Shown here: positions 1-8,378 of the stretch, in pieces | Position numbering within the stretch: the first letter of the stretch is position 1 | How the letters are laid out: every line of letters starts with the position of its first letter | Origin: Vibrio sp. 05-20-BW147 | GTDB lineage: Bacteria; Pseudomonadota; Gammaproteobacteria; Enterobacterales; Vibrionaceae | DNA length: 64,000 nt | Direction: 5' to 3' | Assembly (NCBI RefSeq): GCF_013369385.1 | Contig: NZ_SZTO01000003.1 | Span: 186,001-250,000 of the forward strand | The notes under the pieces: model-generated | Told to the model about the DNA's origin: nothing | Seen by the model: only the letters and a program-made list of their open reading frames with translations | Databases searched by the model: none | Position numbers and translations under genes: made by a program

Positions 1-234
1 AATAAGAACAGCACCCAAACCATTCGAAATTCCGTTTAATGCCGCTTTTTCCAGGTCTTTATACTGATGACCTAGACGTAAGCCCAACACCATAATAATG
101 AACCAGCCGATATAAAGTGCTAGCTGAATAGGTAGATCTAATTTCGCGGTAAACGAAAAAGCCAAAAGTAAAAACAATCCCAGTGAAATAAGCACTTGGG
201 GAAGACTTGGTAAGCGAGTAATTTCTTGCTTCAT
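1..234 (-). CDS. nhaC: NhaC-like Na+/H+ antiporter, N-terminal part (cut by window edge)
   Basis: The reverse strand reads an open frame from an ATG at 234 to the left edge, giving the first 78 residues of an integral membrane protein. Two hydrophobic helices are visible (about residues 14-28 and 39-54), followed by a charged loop and a Gly/Asn-rich segment, as at the start of NhaC-type sodium/proton antiporters. The family exchanges cytoplasmic Na+ for H+ across the inner membrane and helps with alkaline and salt tolerance. It is divergent from asd; that pairing is the one I recall from other vibrios and supports the call. The rest of the protein lies outside the window, so the assignment rests on the N-terminus and synteny. 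Confidence 0.7.
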   Translation of the reverse strand, partial: MKQEITRLPSLPQVLISLGLFLLLAFSFTAKLDLPIQLALYIGWFIIMVLGLRLGHQYKDLEKAALNGISNGLGAVLI

Positions 235-644
235 ATATTCCTCTGACAAATGTCGGGGCGTTAGAGGGATTACGCCCCCGTATGTTTAGGGTGCCTACAT
301 TACATCAGCATAGTGGATAATTCGATTTATTTAGTCTTTTGTTTTGATGTGGATCGGCGTAAGGCGTATTTTGTGAAATAATAAACTACTAAAATTTAAA
401 TTTATTAGATTTAAGTGTTGTGTAATGTGAAATAAATGTGCTTCATATGTAAATGTTGACTCGGGGTGGAAAAATCAGCACGGTCAGAGCTCTTACCAAA
501 GCCAAATTATGAAGTTTTGCGACCTTAACAAATCAAAACGAAAAAGTTGGACGTTTCCATCAATTAGTGCTTGAGATTTTGCCTAGAAAATAGAACTATT
601 AATGCAACTTTATTTTTTGTTTGAATACACGGAGAGTTAATGTG
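235..644. other. Divergent intergenic region between nhaC-like gene and asd
   Basis: This AT-rich stretch must hold both divergent promoters. A 7-bp inverted repeat (255-261 with 272-278, GC-rich arms) lies in the presumed leader of the nhaC-like gene and could form a small hairpin; it has no T-run, so it is not an obvious terminator. No promoter, operator or small gene could be assigned with confidence. Confidence 0.4.
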
Positions 645-1760
645 ATGAGAGTGGGTTTAGTTGGTTGGCGTGGCATGGTTGGCTCGGTGCTGATGCAGCG
701 CATGGTTGAAGAAAAGGACTTTGATCTGATTGAACCAGTCTTTTTCAGTACTTCTCAAATTGGTATTCCAGCGCCAAATTTTGGAAAAGATGCAGGCTTG
801 CTACAAGATGCATTCAATATTGATGCGTTGAAACAGCTCGATGCAGTCATCACTTGTCAAGGCGGTAGTTATACTGAAAAGGTGTATCCAGCACTGCGTG
901 AAGCGGGTTGGAAAGGCTACTGGATTGATGCAGCTTCTACACTGCGTATGGCTCCAGATTCGATTATCACTCTTGATCCTGTGAACTTAGCTCAGATTCA
1001 ACAAGGCATCCATAGTGGCACAAACACCTTTGTTGGTGGTAACTGTACCGTTTCGCTAATGCTGATGGCGTTAGGTGGACTATACAAACAAGGTATGGTT
1101 GAGTGGATGAGTGCAATGACTTACCAAGCCGCTTCTGGTGCAGGCGCGCAGAATATGCGTGAACTGATTTCTCAAATGGGCGTGATCAATGATGCCGTAA
1201 GCTCAGAGTTGGCCAACCCATCAAGCTCTATTCTTGATATCGATCGTAAGGTTGCGGAAACGATGCGCAGCAGCTCGTTCCCAGTTGACAACTTTGGCGC
1301 GCCTCTGGCTGGCTCATTGATTCCATGGATCGACGTGAAACGCGAAAACGGTCAAAGTAAAGAAGAATGGAAAGGTGGCGTAGAAGCGAACAAGATCCTT
1401 GGTTTACAAAATTCTCCAATTCCTATCGATGGAACTTGTGTTCGTATCGGTGCAATGCGTTGTCATTCACAAGCGCTGACTATCAAGCTTAAGCAAAATG
1501 TCCCTCTTGATGAAATTGAAGAGATCATTGCGAGCGACAACGAGTGGGTTAAAGTGATTCCAAACGAGCGTGACATTACCGCACAAGAGCTAACGCCAGC
1601 TAAAGTGACAGGAACGCTTTCAATCCCTGTTGGCCGTTTACGCAAAATGTCGATGGGTGATGATTTCCTTAACGCATTCACCGTGGGTGACCAACTTCTT
1701 TGGGGCGCAGCAGAACCTTTGCGTCGTACGCTAAGAATCATCCTTGCTGAGAAGCAATAA
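645..1760 (+). CDS. asd: Aspartate-semialdehyde dehydrogenase
   Basis: Cytoplasmic enzyme that reduces L-aspartyl-4-phosphate to aspartate semialdehyde with NADPH, the branch point to lysine/diaminopimelate, threonine, methionine and isoleucine. The 371-residue protein opens with the Rossmann signature [10 protein letters not shown] and carries the catalytic cysteine in the GGNCTVS motif at residue 134. The overall pattern matches the Gram-negative long form (E. coli about 367 residues). The frame stays open upstream to a TTG at 621, but the ATG at 645 is preferred because GGAG sits about 10 bases upstream and it matches homologues. A strong terminator follows directly, so the gene appears monocistronic. 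Confidence 0.95.
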   Translation: MRVGLVGWRGMVGSVLMQRMVEEKDFDLIEPVFFSTSQIGIPAPNFGKDAGLLQDAFNIDALKQLDAVITCQGGSYTEKVYPALREAGWKGYWIDAASTLRMAPDSIITLDPVNLAQIQQGIHSGTNTFVGGNCTVSLMLMALGGLYKQGMVEWMSAMTYQAASGAGAQNMRELISQMGVINDAVSSELANPSSSILDIDRKVAETMRSSSFPVDNFGAPLAGSLIPWIDVKRENGQSKEEWKGGVEANKILGLQNSPIPIDGTCVRIGAMRCHSQALTIKLKQNVPLDEIEEIIASDNEWVKVIPNERDITAQELTPAKVTGTLSIPVGRLRKMSMGDDFLNAFTVGDQLLWGAAEPLRRTLRIILAEKQ

Positions 1761-1782
1761 CTCAAGTATGAGACATCATTCT

Positions 1783-1812
1783 AAAAAGCGCCTAAAAGGC
1801 GCTTTTTTATTT
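1783..1812 (+). terminator. Rho-independent terminator of asd
   Basis: AAAAAGCGCCT and AGGCGCTTTTT form an 11-bp stem around a 3-base AAA loop, followed by a T-rich tail. It starts about 20 bases after the asd stop codon. Confidence 0.85.
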
Positions 1813-1877
1813 TTTCAATGACAGTTCGTTGACATTGATGACCTAATTTAGCGTAGGTTTTGAGAGTGGTGTGCTGT

Positions 1878-2399
1878 ATGTATAAGAAATTTCGAGGTTT
1901 TACGCTAATAGAATTGATCGTAGTGATTGTGCTTGTTGCCGTGTTAGCGGTGGTCGCTGCGCCAAGATTCCTGAATTTACAATCCGATGCACGGCGTTCC
2001 GTCGTTGAAGGTTTAGCTGGCGCCGTAACGAATGCGGCGGAGATGGCGTATGGAAAAGCCGCTGTGGAAGGGATGGAAGCGCTTGAATCCTACCACGTGC
2101 CAAATTACGGGGCTGTGCAATATGGTTATCCGAGTGTTTCGCGTGGTGGAATGGAAAGCTTCTTACAAATTGACACGGGCTACCATGATTTAGAACGTGA
2201 ATGGGTTTGGGCTGCACACAATAATGGTTCAGTCTCAGATCCCGATTGGTGGATCATTACGCAGTCACAATGGTTGGCCGATGACAACATTGTGGATTTC
2301 AATAAAGCCATCGAAGAGAGCCGTTGCTACGTCAAATATACCGCCGCGATGGAACCGGGTGCGGACTTTGCAGTGGAAACCATCACAGACGGATGTTGA
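1878..2399 (+). CDS. Type IV pilin-like (MSHA-like minor pilin) protein
   Basis: A 173-residue protein with a class III prepilin signal: a short basic leader (MYKKFRG) cleaved before Phe, then FTLIEL with Glu at mature position 5 and Pro at mature position 22 in an unbroken hydrophobic helix. Two cysteines, in SRCYVKY and at the extreme C-terminus, are placed like the disulfide that closes the D-region of MshA-type pilins. It would be processed by a prepilin peptidase and placed in a pilus or pseudopilus; which one cannot be read here, because no assembly genes are nearby. The start is uncertain: TTG 1860 and GTG 1866/1869 are in frame, but ATG 1878 gives the normal short leader. Confidence 0.8.
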   Translation: MYKKFRGFTLIELIVVIVLVAVLAVVAAPRFLNLQSDARRSVVEGLAGAVTNAAEMAYGKAAVEGMEALESYHVPNYGAVQYGYPSVSRGGMESFLQIDTGYHDLEREWVWAAHNNGSVSDPDWWIITQSQWLADDNIVDFNKAIEESRCYVKYTAAMEPGADFAVETITDGC

Positions 2400-2429
2400 A
2401 GCTGCTACGGCTCATGCAACAAGGCTATC

Positions 2430-2456
2430 AAGCGCTCATACGAGCGCTTATTTTTT
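2430..2456 (+). terminator. Terminator of the pilin-like gene, overlapping the end of the K+ channel gene
   Basis: AAGCGCTC and GAGCGCTT form an 8-bp stem around a 4-base loop, followed by ATTTTTT. The T-run covers the last codon of the convergent channel gene. Confidence 0.8.
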
Positions 2457-3308
2457 GTCGGCTTCTGTGCTTTGTACTGCGACCACTCGTTTATCGGGAT
2501 CCGCCAGTTCACTGCCGCAGTGTTTGCAAAAGAGTGCATCGGATTCATGTCCAGCACGTGAGCAGTTAGGGCACTTGACCAATTGTCGGTGTGAGTTCAT
2601 CTCTTGATTGAGTTCGGCGGTAATGATCCCCGTCGGCACCGCCAAAATTGAGTAACCGAGTAACATTGTCAGAGATGCTATGGCTTTGCCTAGATCGGTT
2701 TGTGGCACGAGGTCACCATAGCCCACGGTCGTAATGGTCACAATGGCCCAGTAGATACTTTTGGGAATACTGGTAAAGCCATTGTGTGGACCTTCAATTA
2801 CGTAGATCAGGGCGCCAAATATGGTCACCAAAATAGCCACCGCGCTGAAAAATATCAGTATTTTTCTTCGAGCCATCAGCAAGGAGCGCATCAACAAATT
2901 TGAGTCTTGCAAATAACGAACGAGTTTCAGAATGCGGAAGATACGCATCACACGCAGCAGTCGAATGACGCCCATAAAAGCCGCTGATGGGAATAAGAAA
3001 GCAAGGTAGGTCGGCAGTATCGCCAGTAAGTCCACCACACCATAAAAACTGCGTGCGTAGGCGGTAGGTTTTGGTGAGCAATATAAACGTAGCAAATACT
3101 CGAGCGTAAATAGGGCGGTAAAACCGTACTCAAGGTATTTGAGTTCGCTTGCCCACTGAGCGCGAATCGATGGGATAGATTCAAGTAAAAGCACCAGCAG
3201 CGAGGTAAAAATCGCGACGATCAAGCCAATATCAAAGGCTCTGCCTGCAGGCGTGTGCGTACCGAAAATGATAACGTAAAGATGATGCTTGAGTGACTGG
3301 CGTGACAT
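2448..3308 (-). CDS. Voltage-gated K+ channel with C-terminal zinc-ribbon motif
   Basis: A 286-residue six-helix channel. Visible parts: S1-S3 between residues 25 and 107, an S4 with regularly spaced arginines and lysines (about 116-131), S5 (about 150-172), a pore loop with the potassium selectivity filter TVGYGD at 194-199, and S6 (about 206-232). After S6 a short cytoplasmic tail carries CPNC (Cys246/249) and CKHC (Cys261/264), a four-cysteine pattern typical of a small zinc ribbon. The family moves K+ through the inner membrane; what the zinc ribbon senses is unknown. It lies 51 bp behind the MarC-type gene on the same strand and may be cotranscribed. A perfect inverted repeat reaches into its start codon, and no Shine-Dalgarno sequence is visible. 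Confidence 0.85.
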   Translation of the reverse strand: MSRQSLKHHLYVIIFGTHTPAGRAFDIGLIVAIFTSLLVLLLESIPSIRAQWASELKYLEYGFTALFTLEYLLRLYCSPKPTAYARSFYGVVDLLAILPTYLAFLFPSAAFMGVIRLLRVMRIFRILKLVRYLQDSNLLMRSLLMARRKILIFFSAVAILVTIFGALIYVIEGPHNGFTSIPKSIYWAIVTITTVGYGDLVPQTDLGKAIASLTMLLGYSILAVPTGIITAELNQEMNSHRQLVKCPNCSRAGHESDALFCKHCGSELADPDKRVVAVQSTEADKK

Positions 3309-3343
3309 GATGTTGCGACATAGTTGAAACGTTGCAACATCAT
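3307..3343 (-). promoter_or_regulatory. Inverted repeat spanning the start codon of the K+ channel gene
   Basis: ATGATGTTGC (3307-3316) and GCAACATCAT (3334-3343) are perfect 10-base complements around a 17-base loop. In the leftward mRNA the second arm ends with the first two bases of the channel's start codon, so folding would mask initiation. It could instead be an intercistronic element behind the MarC-type gene, but no T-run follows. Confidence 0.55.
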
Positions 3344-3359
3344 ACCTTTAATTCTGGAA

Positions 3360-3998
3360 TCAGGCTAATCCGGGGAAGAGATTGCGTAGACCATTGGCGA
3401 TGAACTCGATGCCGAGTGCACCCAAGATCAGACCCATAATGCGGGTGATCACGTTGATGCCGGTTTGTCCTAAAAAGCGAACGATAATTGGCGCTGAGCG
3501 GAATAGCAGCCATGAACAAAAACTAAAGGCAGCAATGGTGATCACAATGCCCATGGTATCGAACATGCTTGGGTAGCGAGAGCCATAAACGATGGTCGAA
3601 CTAATCGCACCAGGGCCAGCCATCAAAGGCATTGCCAAAGGCACAACACCAATTTGTTCGCGACTCACGTATTCCGATTGCTCTTGTTTGTTTTGTTTAT
3701 CTTCACCCAACTTACCGCTCATCATCGAAAAGGCGATGCTAAGTAGTAGCAAACCACCGGCAACACGGAAGGAGTCGAGAGAAATGCTAAACATGTCGAG
3801 TAGCATCTGACCAGCTAGTAATGAAACGGTCAGAATAATCGCCACCGCCACATTGGCGGTAAGGGCGGTTTTGTGTTTTTCTTCCGGTGTCATGTGGCCA
3901 GTGAGTGACACAAATACCGGCATGATACCGACGGGGTTTACTGCGGCGACAAGGCCAAGAAAAAACTGCAGAAAGATAGCGACTTCGAACGTTTGCAT
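3360..3998 (-). CDS. MarC/YchE-family integral membrane protein
   Basis: A 212-residue inner-membrane protein with about six hydrophobic segments and the family's AAVNPVGIMPVF motif near residue 20 and a PLAMPLMAGPGAIS motif in the middle. The size and next-but-one position to adhE match E. coli YchE. MarC/NAAT proteins were once linked to antibiotic resistance and amino-acid transport, but their substrate is not established. The frame extends upstream to 4067; the ATG at 3998 was chosen because homologues start there, although no good Shine-Dalgarno site is visible. Upstream lies the long adhE regulatory region, with adhE divergent. Confidence 0.8.
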   Translation of the reverse strand: MQTFEVAIFLQFFLGLVAAVNPVGIMPVFVSLTGHMTPEEKHKTALTANVAVAIILTVSLLAGQMLLDMFSISLDSFRVAGGLLLLSIAFSMMSGKLGEDKQNKQEQSEYVSREQIGVVPLAMPLMAGPGAISSTIVYGSRYPSMFDTMGIVITIAAFSFCSWLLFRSAPIIVRFLGQTGINVITRIMGLILGALGIEFIANGLRNLFPGLA

Positions 3999-4645
3999 CA
4001 GAGAAACCACATGGAAATTAGGTGAACGGCTTGACCGCGAAATATAGTCGAAAAAAGCATAGTTCACGAATGAAAAAAACTAACGTGTGGTGTGTTTGAT
4101 TGTTGAGAAAAACTAATTATTGAAATGCGTGTGAAGTAATTTGTCATACTTTGTTGCGTATAATTTGCCTTGCTCATTCAATAAATTTACATAAACGTTA
4201 ACATTCGCACATTTTTGATAAAAACTGAGTCGTCGTCTTTAGGAGGAGGGGGAATTGGATATACTCTCAGTAGCACAAAGTTTCACGTCTACATGTAATT
4301 TTATGTAATTTTGTAGATTTATAATGAAACTTTTTTACAAGGTTGCGTTGCTTATTTGTACGATTTGTTTGTTTGCATGCTTTTTGTTCGATATAAATTG
4401 AAAATTTATTTATCTATTTATCAATGATTTGAGTGAAATTATTGCGTTCATGCACCACTTTTGGGGTATTTAGAGTGTTGGATCTGATCCAAGTCAATTT
4501 TTTTCATACTCTGAAATATTATACTCAGCCCTGAAAGCGATTTACTAAGTCGGTTGCTAAGTAACTTACTGATTCACAGTAAGAGTGATAGACAAACAGC
4601 CTTACTAAAAAGTTTTTAATATTTGTTAATTTTAGGAGATTCCCT
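3999..4645. other. Long AT-rich divergent region between the MarC-type gene and adhE
   Basis: About 650 bp with no convincing gene. It contains a purine-rich tract (4241-4252) followed by a 17-codon TTG-started frame (4254-4307), a direct repeat of ATGTAATTTT near 4294, and a 15-bp palindrome at 4478-4492. Such length suits the complex anaerobic and redox control usual for adhE. A Shine-Dalgarno AGGAG lies at 4634-4638, just before the adhE ATG. Confidence 0.5.
4478..4497 (+). promoter_or_regulatory. Palindrome with FNR-like half sites upstream of adhE
   Basis: TTGGATC-T-GATCCAA (4478-4492) is a perfect palindrome. Overlapping it, CTGAT-CCAA-GTCAA (4484-4497) matches the FNR consensus TTGAT-N4-ATCAA at eight of ten positions. 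It lies about 150 bp before the adhE start. FNR or ArcA control of adhE is plausible but unproven here. Confidence 0.35.
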
Positions 4646-7321
4646 ATGCCTGTTACTAATATGGCTGAACTAGATGCGATGGTTGCACGCGTTAAGAAAG
4701 CGCAAGAAGAGTTCGCTACTTACTCTCAAGAGCAAGTAGACAAAATCTTCCGTGCAGCTTCTCTAGCGGCTAACCAAGCTCGTATCCCGCTAGCACAAAT
4801 GGCGGTTGAAGAATCTGGTATGGGTATTGTTGAAGATAAAGTAATCAAGAACCACTTTGCGTCTGAGTTCATCTACAACAAATACAAGGACGAAAAAACA
4901 TGTGGCATCCTTGAAGAGGATGACAACCTAGGTACGATGACTATTGCTGAGCCAGTAGGTATCATCTGCGGTATCGTTCCAACCACTAACCCAACATCTA
5001 CTGCAATCTTCAAATCTCTTATCTCTTTGAAGACTCGTAACGGTATCATCTTCTCGCCACACCCACGTGCGAAAAACTCGACTAACGATGCAGCGAAACT
5101 GGTTCTAGAAGCAGCAGTAGCAGCTGGTGCGCCAAAAGACATCATCGGTTGGATCGACCAGCCATCGGTTGAGCTTTCTAACGCGCTGATGAAGCACGAT
5201 GACATCGCACTTATCCTTGCAACTGGTGGTCCAGGCATGGTTAAAGCCGCTTACTCTTCTGGTAAGCCAGCAATCGGTGTAGGTGCAGGTAACGTTCCTG
5301 TTGTTATCGATGAAACAGCGGACATCAAACGTGCAGTTGCATCTATCCTAATGTCTAAGACGTTCGATAACGGCGTAGTATGTGCTTCTGAGCAAGCTGC
5401 AATCGTTGTTGATGCTGTATACGACGAAGTGAAAGAGCGTTTTGCTTCTCACAAAGCGTACGTACTAAGCAAAGCTGAAGCAGACAAAGTTCGTAAAGTA
5501 CTGCTCATCGATGGCGCACTAAACGCGAAAATCGTTGGTCAACCAGCTGCAGCGATCGCTGAAATGGCAGGCGTTAAAGTTCCTGCTGATACTAAAGTTC
5601 TTGTTGGTGAAGGCCTAGGCAAAGTGTCTTACGACGATGCATTTGCTCACGAGAAGCTATCTCCAACTCTAGGTCTATTCCGCGCAGACAACTTCGAAGA
5701 CGCAGTTGCACAAGCAGTAACCATGGTTGAAATCGGCGGTATCGGTCACACATCTGGTCTATACACTAACCAAGACGTAAATGCAGACCGTATCCGTTAC
5801 TTCGGTGACAAACTGAAGACTGCACGTATCCTTGTAAACATCCCAACTACTCACGGTGGTATCGGTGACCTTTACAACTTTAACGTTGCACCATCTCTAA
5901 CTCTTGGTTGTGGTTCATGGGGTGGTAACTCTATCTCTGAGAACGTAGGTCCTAAGCACCTAATCAACAAGAAAACTGTTGCGAAGCGAGCTGAAAACAT
6001 GTTGTGGCACAAACTACCTAAGTCAATCTACTTCCGTCGTGGTAGCCTTCCAATCGCACTAAGCGACCTAGAAGGTAAGAAACGCGCATTCCTAGTAACT
6101 GACCGTTTCCTATTCAACAACGGTTACGCAGATGACGTAGTACAACTGCTTAAAGCTCAAGGCATGGAAGTTCAAACATTCTTTGATGTTGAAGCTGACC
6201 CAACGCTATCAGTAGTACAGAAAGGCGCAGCAGCAATGCAAAGCTTCCAACCTGATGTGATTCTAGCACTAGGTGGTGGTTCACCAATGGATGCTGCGAA
6301 GATCATGTGGGTAATGTACGAGCACCCAGAAACTCACTTCGAAGAACTTGCAATGCGCTTTATGGATATCCGTAAACGTATCTACAAGTTCCCTAAAATG
6401 GGTCAAAAAGCTGAGCTTGTATGTATCACTACCACTTCAGGTACAGGTTCAGAAGTTACACCATTCGCGGTTGTTACTGACGACAAGACTGGTGCTAAGT
6501 ACCCACTAGCAGACTACGAATTGACTCCTCAAATGGCAATCGTAGATGCGAACCTAGTGATGAACATGCCTAAGTCTCTAACCGCATTCGGTGGTTACGA
6601 TGCAGTGACTCACGCTCTAGAAGCTTACGTATCTGTTCTTGCGAACGAATACTCAGATGGTCAGGCTCTACAAGCACTTAAGATGCTAAAAGAGTATCTA
6701 CCTTCAAGCTACGCGAACGGTGCAAAAGACCCAATCGCTCGTGAGAAAGTACACAACGCAGCGACCATCGCTGGTATCGCATTCGCGAACGCGTTCCTAG
6801 GTGTATGTCACTCTATGGCGCACAAGATCGGTGCAGAGTTCCACCTACCACACGGTTTGGCGAACGCTCTACTTATCTCTAACGTGGTACGTTACAACGC
6901 GAACGATAACCCAACTAAGCAAACTGCGTTCTCTCAATACGACCGTCCACAAGCACGTCGTCGTTACGCTGAAGTTGCTGACCACCTAGGCCTAAGCCAA
7001 GCTGGTGACCGCACTGCTCAGAAGATTGAACGTCTACTAGCATGGTTGGATGAGCTAAAAGGTAACCTAGACATCCCAATGTCTATCCAAGCGGCAGGTG
7101 TTGCTGAAGCTGACTTCCTAGCGAAAGTTGATGAACTAGCAGTAGAAGCGTTCGATGACCAGTGTACTGGTGCGAACCCACGCTACCCACTAATCGCTGA
7201 GCTAAAAGAAGTTCTACTGGCTTCTTACTACGGTAAAGCTTTCGTTGAAGGTGAAACTTTCGAAGGTACGACTGTAATCAAGAAGAAAGCAGACCAAGTA
7301 GCGCCAAAAGCGAAAAAATAA
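4646..7321 (+). CDS. adhE: Bifunctional acetaldehyde-CoA/alcohol dehydrogenase
   Basis: A fermentation enzyme that reduces acetyl-CoA to acetaldehyde and then to ethanol with two NADH; the family assembles into spirosomes in the cytoplasm. The 891-residue chain matches E. coli AdhE in size. The N-terminal aldehyde dehydrogenase half (about 1-440) carries the catalytic Cys246 in NGVVCASEQ. The C-terminal iron-dependent alcohol dehydrogenase half (about 450-870) has the NAD-binding GGGSPMDAAK and TTTSGTGSEVTPF motifs and downstream metal-binding histidines (GGYDAVTHALEAY, CHSMAHKIGAEFHLPHG). AGGAG is 7-8 bases before the ATG. Codon choice is strongly biased, as expected of a highly expressed gene. 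A terminator lies 100 bp downstream. Confidence 0.97.
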   Translation: MPVTNMAELDAMVARVKKAQEEFATYSQEQVDKIFRAASLAANQARIPLAQMAVEESGMGIVEDKVIKNHFASEFIYNKYKDEKTCGILEEDDNLGTMTIAEPVGIICGIVPTTNPTSTAIFKSLISLKTRNGIIFSPHPRAKNSTNDAAKLVLEAAVAAGAPKDIIGWIDQPSVELSNALMKHDDIALILATGGPGMVKAAYSSGKPAIGVGAGNVPVVIDETADIKRAVASILMSKTFDNGVVCASEQAAIVVDAVYDEVKERFASHKAYVLSKAEADKVRKVLLIDGALNAKIVGQPAAAIAEMAGVKVPADTKVLVGEGLGKVSYDDAFAHEKLSPTLGLFRADNFEDAVAQAVTMVEIGGIGHTSGLYTNQDVNADRIRYFGDKLKTARILVNIPTTHGGIGDLYNFNVAPSLTLGCGSWGGNSISENVGPKHLINKKTVAKRAENMLWHKLPKSIYFRRGSLPIALSDLEGKKRAFLVTDRFLFNNGYADDVVQLLKAQGMEVQTFFDVEADPTLSVVQKGAAAMQSFQPDVILALGGGSPMDAAKIMWVMYEHPETHFEELAMRFMDIRKRIYKFPKMGQKAELVCITTTSGTGSEVTPFAVVTDDKTGAKYPLADYELTPQMAIVDANLVMNMPKSLTAFGGYDAVTHALEAYVSVLANEYSDGQALQALKMLKEYLPSSYANGAKDPIAREKVHNAATIAGIAFANAFLGVCHSMAHKIGAEFHLPHGLANALLISNVVRYNANDNPTKQTAFSQYDRPQARRRYAEVADHLGLSQAGDRTAQKIERLLAWLDELKGNLDIPMSIQAAGVAEADFLAKVDELAVEAFDDQCTGANPRYPLIAELKEVLLASYYGKAFVEGETFEGTTVIKKKADQVAPKAKK

Positions 7322-7421
7322 GTCTGATACTTAGTCACTAAGTGTCAGCAAGAAGTAAGACTCAGGAATGAGGTAGGTTTTCGCTAGCACGAAACCTAAA
7401 AAAATCGGGAAAAAGATCAAA

Positions 7422-7452
7422 GCCCCAGTCGAAAGACCGGGGCTTTTTTTAT
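7422..7452 (+). terminator. Terminator of adhE
   Basis: GCCCCAGTC and GACCGGGGC pair with one A-C mismatch around a GAAA tetraloop, followed by seven T. It sits between adhE and the convergent SDR gene. Confidence 0.85.
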
Positions 7453-7474
7453 CAGTTTGATTTTTTGAGTTCGG

Positions 7475-8158
7475 TTAGATTTCGGTGGTCACCACTCTGC
7501 CACTGAAATACTCATTCGCCACGATGTACTCAGCGTTGCGAATGAGTTCATCCTGTACTTGAGCCCAATGTGTCGCGTCTATCTGTCCGTGATGGTGTGA
7601 TACCGATGGAATCACACCACCAACGCGAATATTAAAAGGGGTGAGCTCTTTTGCCCAACTGTGAGTAAAACCCGAAACGAGGGAAGTCACACTCTCAACA
7701 CCGGTAAAATTTAGATGATCATCGTGCGAAATAACATTGACGATCACGCCTTTCGTTTCTGTGCGTCGCATTCGTTCCGCGCACACTTGCACATAGCCGT
7801 ATAGTGCGCCTGCGGTACTTGATAGTTTTTCTATGAAGCCTTCTGAGGTTGCTTCAGTATTCAAAAGTGGCAGAGGAGAGCTGGTCCAACAGTTCACGAG
7901 TACATTGGGGACGCGGTTAAATTGTGCCTGAATGTGGTCAAACAAGGATTGAATGGAAGATTGGCTGTAGTCTTGCAAAGTGATCGGATAAACATCTTGA
8001 GTGATGGCATAGAGCTCTTTGTGTGTATCACTCAATGCAGCTTGGTCTTGGTCGCAGAGAATAACAATGGCACCGAGACGCGCAAAGTGCGCTGCCACTG
8101 TTCTGCCCAATAATGAGCCCGCACTCGTCACTAAAATCAAAGCGTTCTTGATATCCAT
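7475..8158 (-). CDS. Degenerate short-chain dehydrogenase/reductase (SDR) family protein
   Basis: A 227-residue Rossmann-fold protein of SDR length and layout. The N-terminal nucleotide-binding loop reads TSAGSLLG instead of TGxxxGxG. Where the catalytic YxxxK should be, before the usual helix ending in AKEL, the segment reads V-E-S-V-T, so both Tyr and Lys seem to be replaced. A serine (VISHDD) is near the normal catalytic Ser position. Dehydrogenase activity is therefore doubtful, and it may be a binding or regulatory relative. The start at 8158 was chosen over the longer frame (8197) because GGAG lies 9 bases upstream. It is convergent with adhE; no partner gene is evident. Confidence 0.75.
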   Translation of the reverse strand: MDIKNALILVTSAGSLLGRTVAAHFARLGAIVILCDQDQAALSDTHKELYAITQDVYPITLQDYSQSSIQSLFDHIQAQFNRVPNVLVNCWTSSPLPLLNTEATSEGFIEKLSSTAGALYGYVQVCAERMRRTETKGVIVNVISHDDHLNFTGVESVTSLVSGFTHSWAKELTPFNIRVGGVIPSVSHHHGQIDATHWAQVQDELIRNAEYIVANEYFSGRVVTTEI

Positions 8159-8378
8159 CTCGTTGCTCTCCCTCAAGCATTCAGACCGTACTTTCATCTT
8201 GGGTGAGAAATTGGGTACGCTGTGTGAATAACTTCAAACAACGGTTAATCGTGCAAAAGAGATGATGAGATATTTGTAAACAGTCACAGTTTGGTGTTCT
8301 GAGGGATGAAAAATTGTCGCATAGCGTCTAGCAAAGTTGATCCGTGCCATGCCAGTAAATACAACGATAAACAGCGTG

